Part shown: piece by piece, positions 63,918-64,000 of the stretch
Numbering within the stretch: position 1 is the stretch's first letter
How the letters are laid out: every line of letters begins with the position of its first letter
NCBI RefSeq assembly: GCF_000496755.2
Contig: NZ_AYKS02000108.1
Coordinates: 37,435-101,434 of the forward strand
DNA: 64,000 nucleotides
Direction: 5' to 3'
From: Serratia sp. DD3
GTDB lineage: Bacteria > Pseudomonadota > Gammaproteobacteria > Enterobacterales > Enterobacteriaceae
Notes under the pieces: model-generated
The model's database searches: none
What the model was told of the DNA's origin: nothing
What the model saw: the letters and a program-made list of their open reading frames with translations, nothing else
Made by a program: the position numbers and the translations under genes

Positions 63918-64000
63918 CAGAGTTGCCTGAGAATAGCGCCCAGCAAAGTGACATTGCTGTCATTGAGGCCAGTGATCACCAGCCCATTGGGCAATGAGAG
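63917..64000 (-). CDS. tnpA: IS66 accessory protein TnpA, 3' end only
   Basis: The last 27 codons and a TGA are visible, ending in LVITGLNDSNVTLLGAILRQL. The rest is beyond the right edge. The position before tnpB and the 1-base overlap identify it as the first gene of IS66; sequence alone would not be enough. Confidence 0.7.
   Translation of the reverse strand, partial: LSLPNGLVITGLNDSNVTLLGAILRQL

Larger units (their letters stand above)
61858..64000 (-). mobile_element. IS66-family insertion sequence (one end visible)
   Basis: The element carries tnpC, tnpB and the end of tnpA in the order and near-overlapping arrangement of IS66. Its visible terminus is taken as 61858, where GTAACCGCCGTTAAATC begins: IS66 ends usually start GTAA, and the phage V gene frame resumes exactly on the other side. 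The other end lies beyond the window. The 8 bases outside the terminus (GTTTCAAG on the plus strand) should be duplicated at the far end. Confidence 0.8.

Overview
The window is chromosomal DNA of an enterobacterium, best matched to the Yersiniaceae (Serratia/Yersinia-like). Gene order and protein sequences follow the E. coli K-12 region from der to ssrA, with differences typical of Serratia and Yersinia: nadE sits between glrR and glnB, a DUF1007/NicO metal-transport pair lies between suhB and hcaT, pilW lies between rodZ and rlmN, and ERIC-type palindromic repeats are scattered between genes. The family call is inference from synteny and recalled orthologue sequences; no search was run.

Layout. 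1-8.1 kb: a minus-strand run rlmN-pilW-rodZ-ispG-hisS-yfgM-bamB-der (tRNA/rRNA modification, cell shape, isoprenoids, translation, outer-membrane assembly, ribosome GTPase); der is cut by the window edge. 8.4-11.3 kb: ndk, sseB, pepB. 11.4-17.4 kb: the complete iron-sulfur cluster operon iscRSUA-hscBA-fdx-iscX behind two abutting IscR-type operators. 17.6-25.9 kb: trmJ, suhB, a NicO metal transporter with its DUF1007 partner, hcaT, glyA, then hmp (with an NsrR-like site) and glnB. 25.9-32.2 kb: nadE, the GlrR/QseG/GlrK signalling operon and its target, the small RNA GlmY, with a full sigma54/IHF/GlrR control region. 32.3-43.3 kb: purL (PurR box), mltF, tadA, pgpC, yfhL, then the rnc-era-recO-pdxJ-acpS operon. 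43.6-49.3 kb: lepA-lepB and rpoE-rseABC with a sigmaE autoregulatory promoter. 49.5-60.3 kb: nadB, trmN6, srmB, grcA (tandem FNR sites), ung, grpE, nadK, recN (two LexA boxes), bamE, rnfH-ratA, smpB.

60.3-64 kb: the tmRNA gene ssrA, the partner of SmpB and a common integration target, is followed by accessory DNA. This holds one unrecognised 168-codon gene flanked by an 11-bp direct repeat, a fragment of a P2-type baseplate gene V, and an IS66-family element inserted into that fragment. The element is intact as far as visible (tnpC, tnpB and the end of tnpA) and runs off the window.

The core genes look intact and ordinary. The unusual material lies between genes: at least six places carry short direct or tandem repeats of 13-22 bp, three of them clear multi-copy tandems with unrelated units, and there are two ERIC-like palindromes. 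Several of these widen gaps inside or beside the isc operon. No CRISPR array, tRNA or rRNA gene was seen. The best candidates for something undescribed are the unknown gene beside ssrA and the population of short intergenic tandem repeats.
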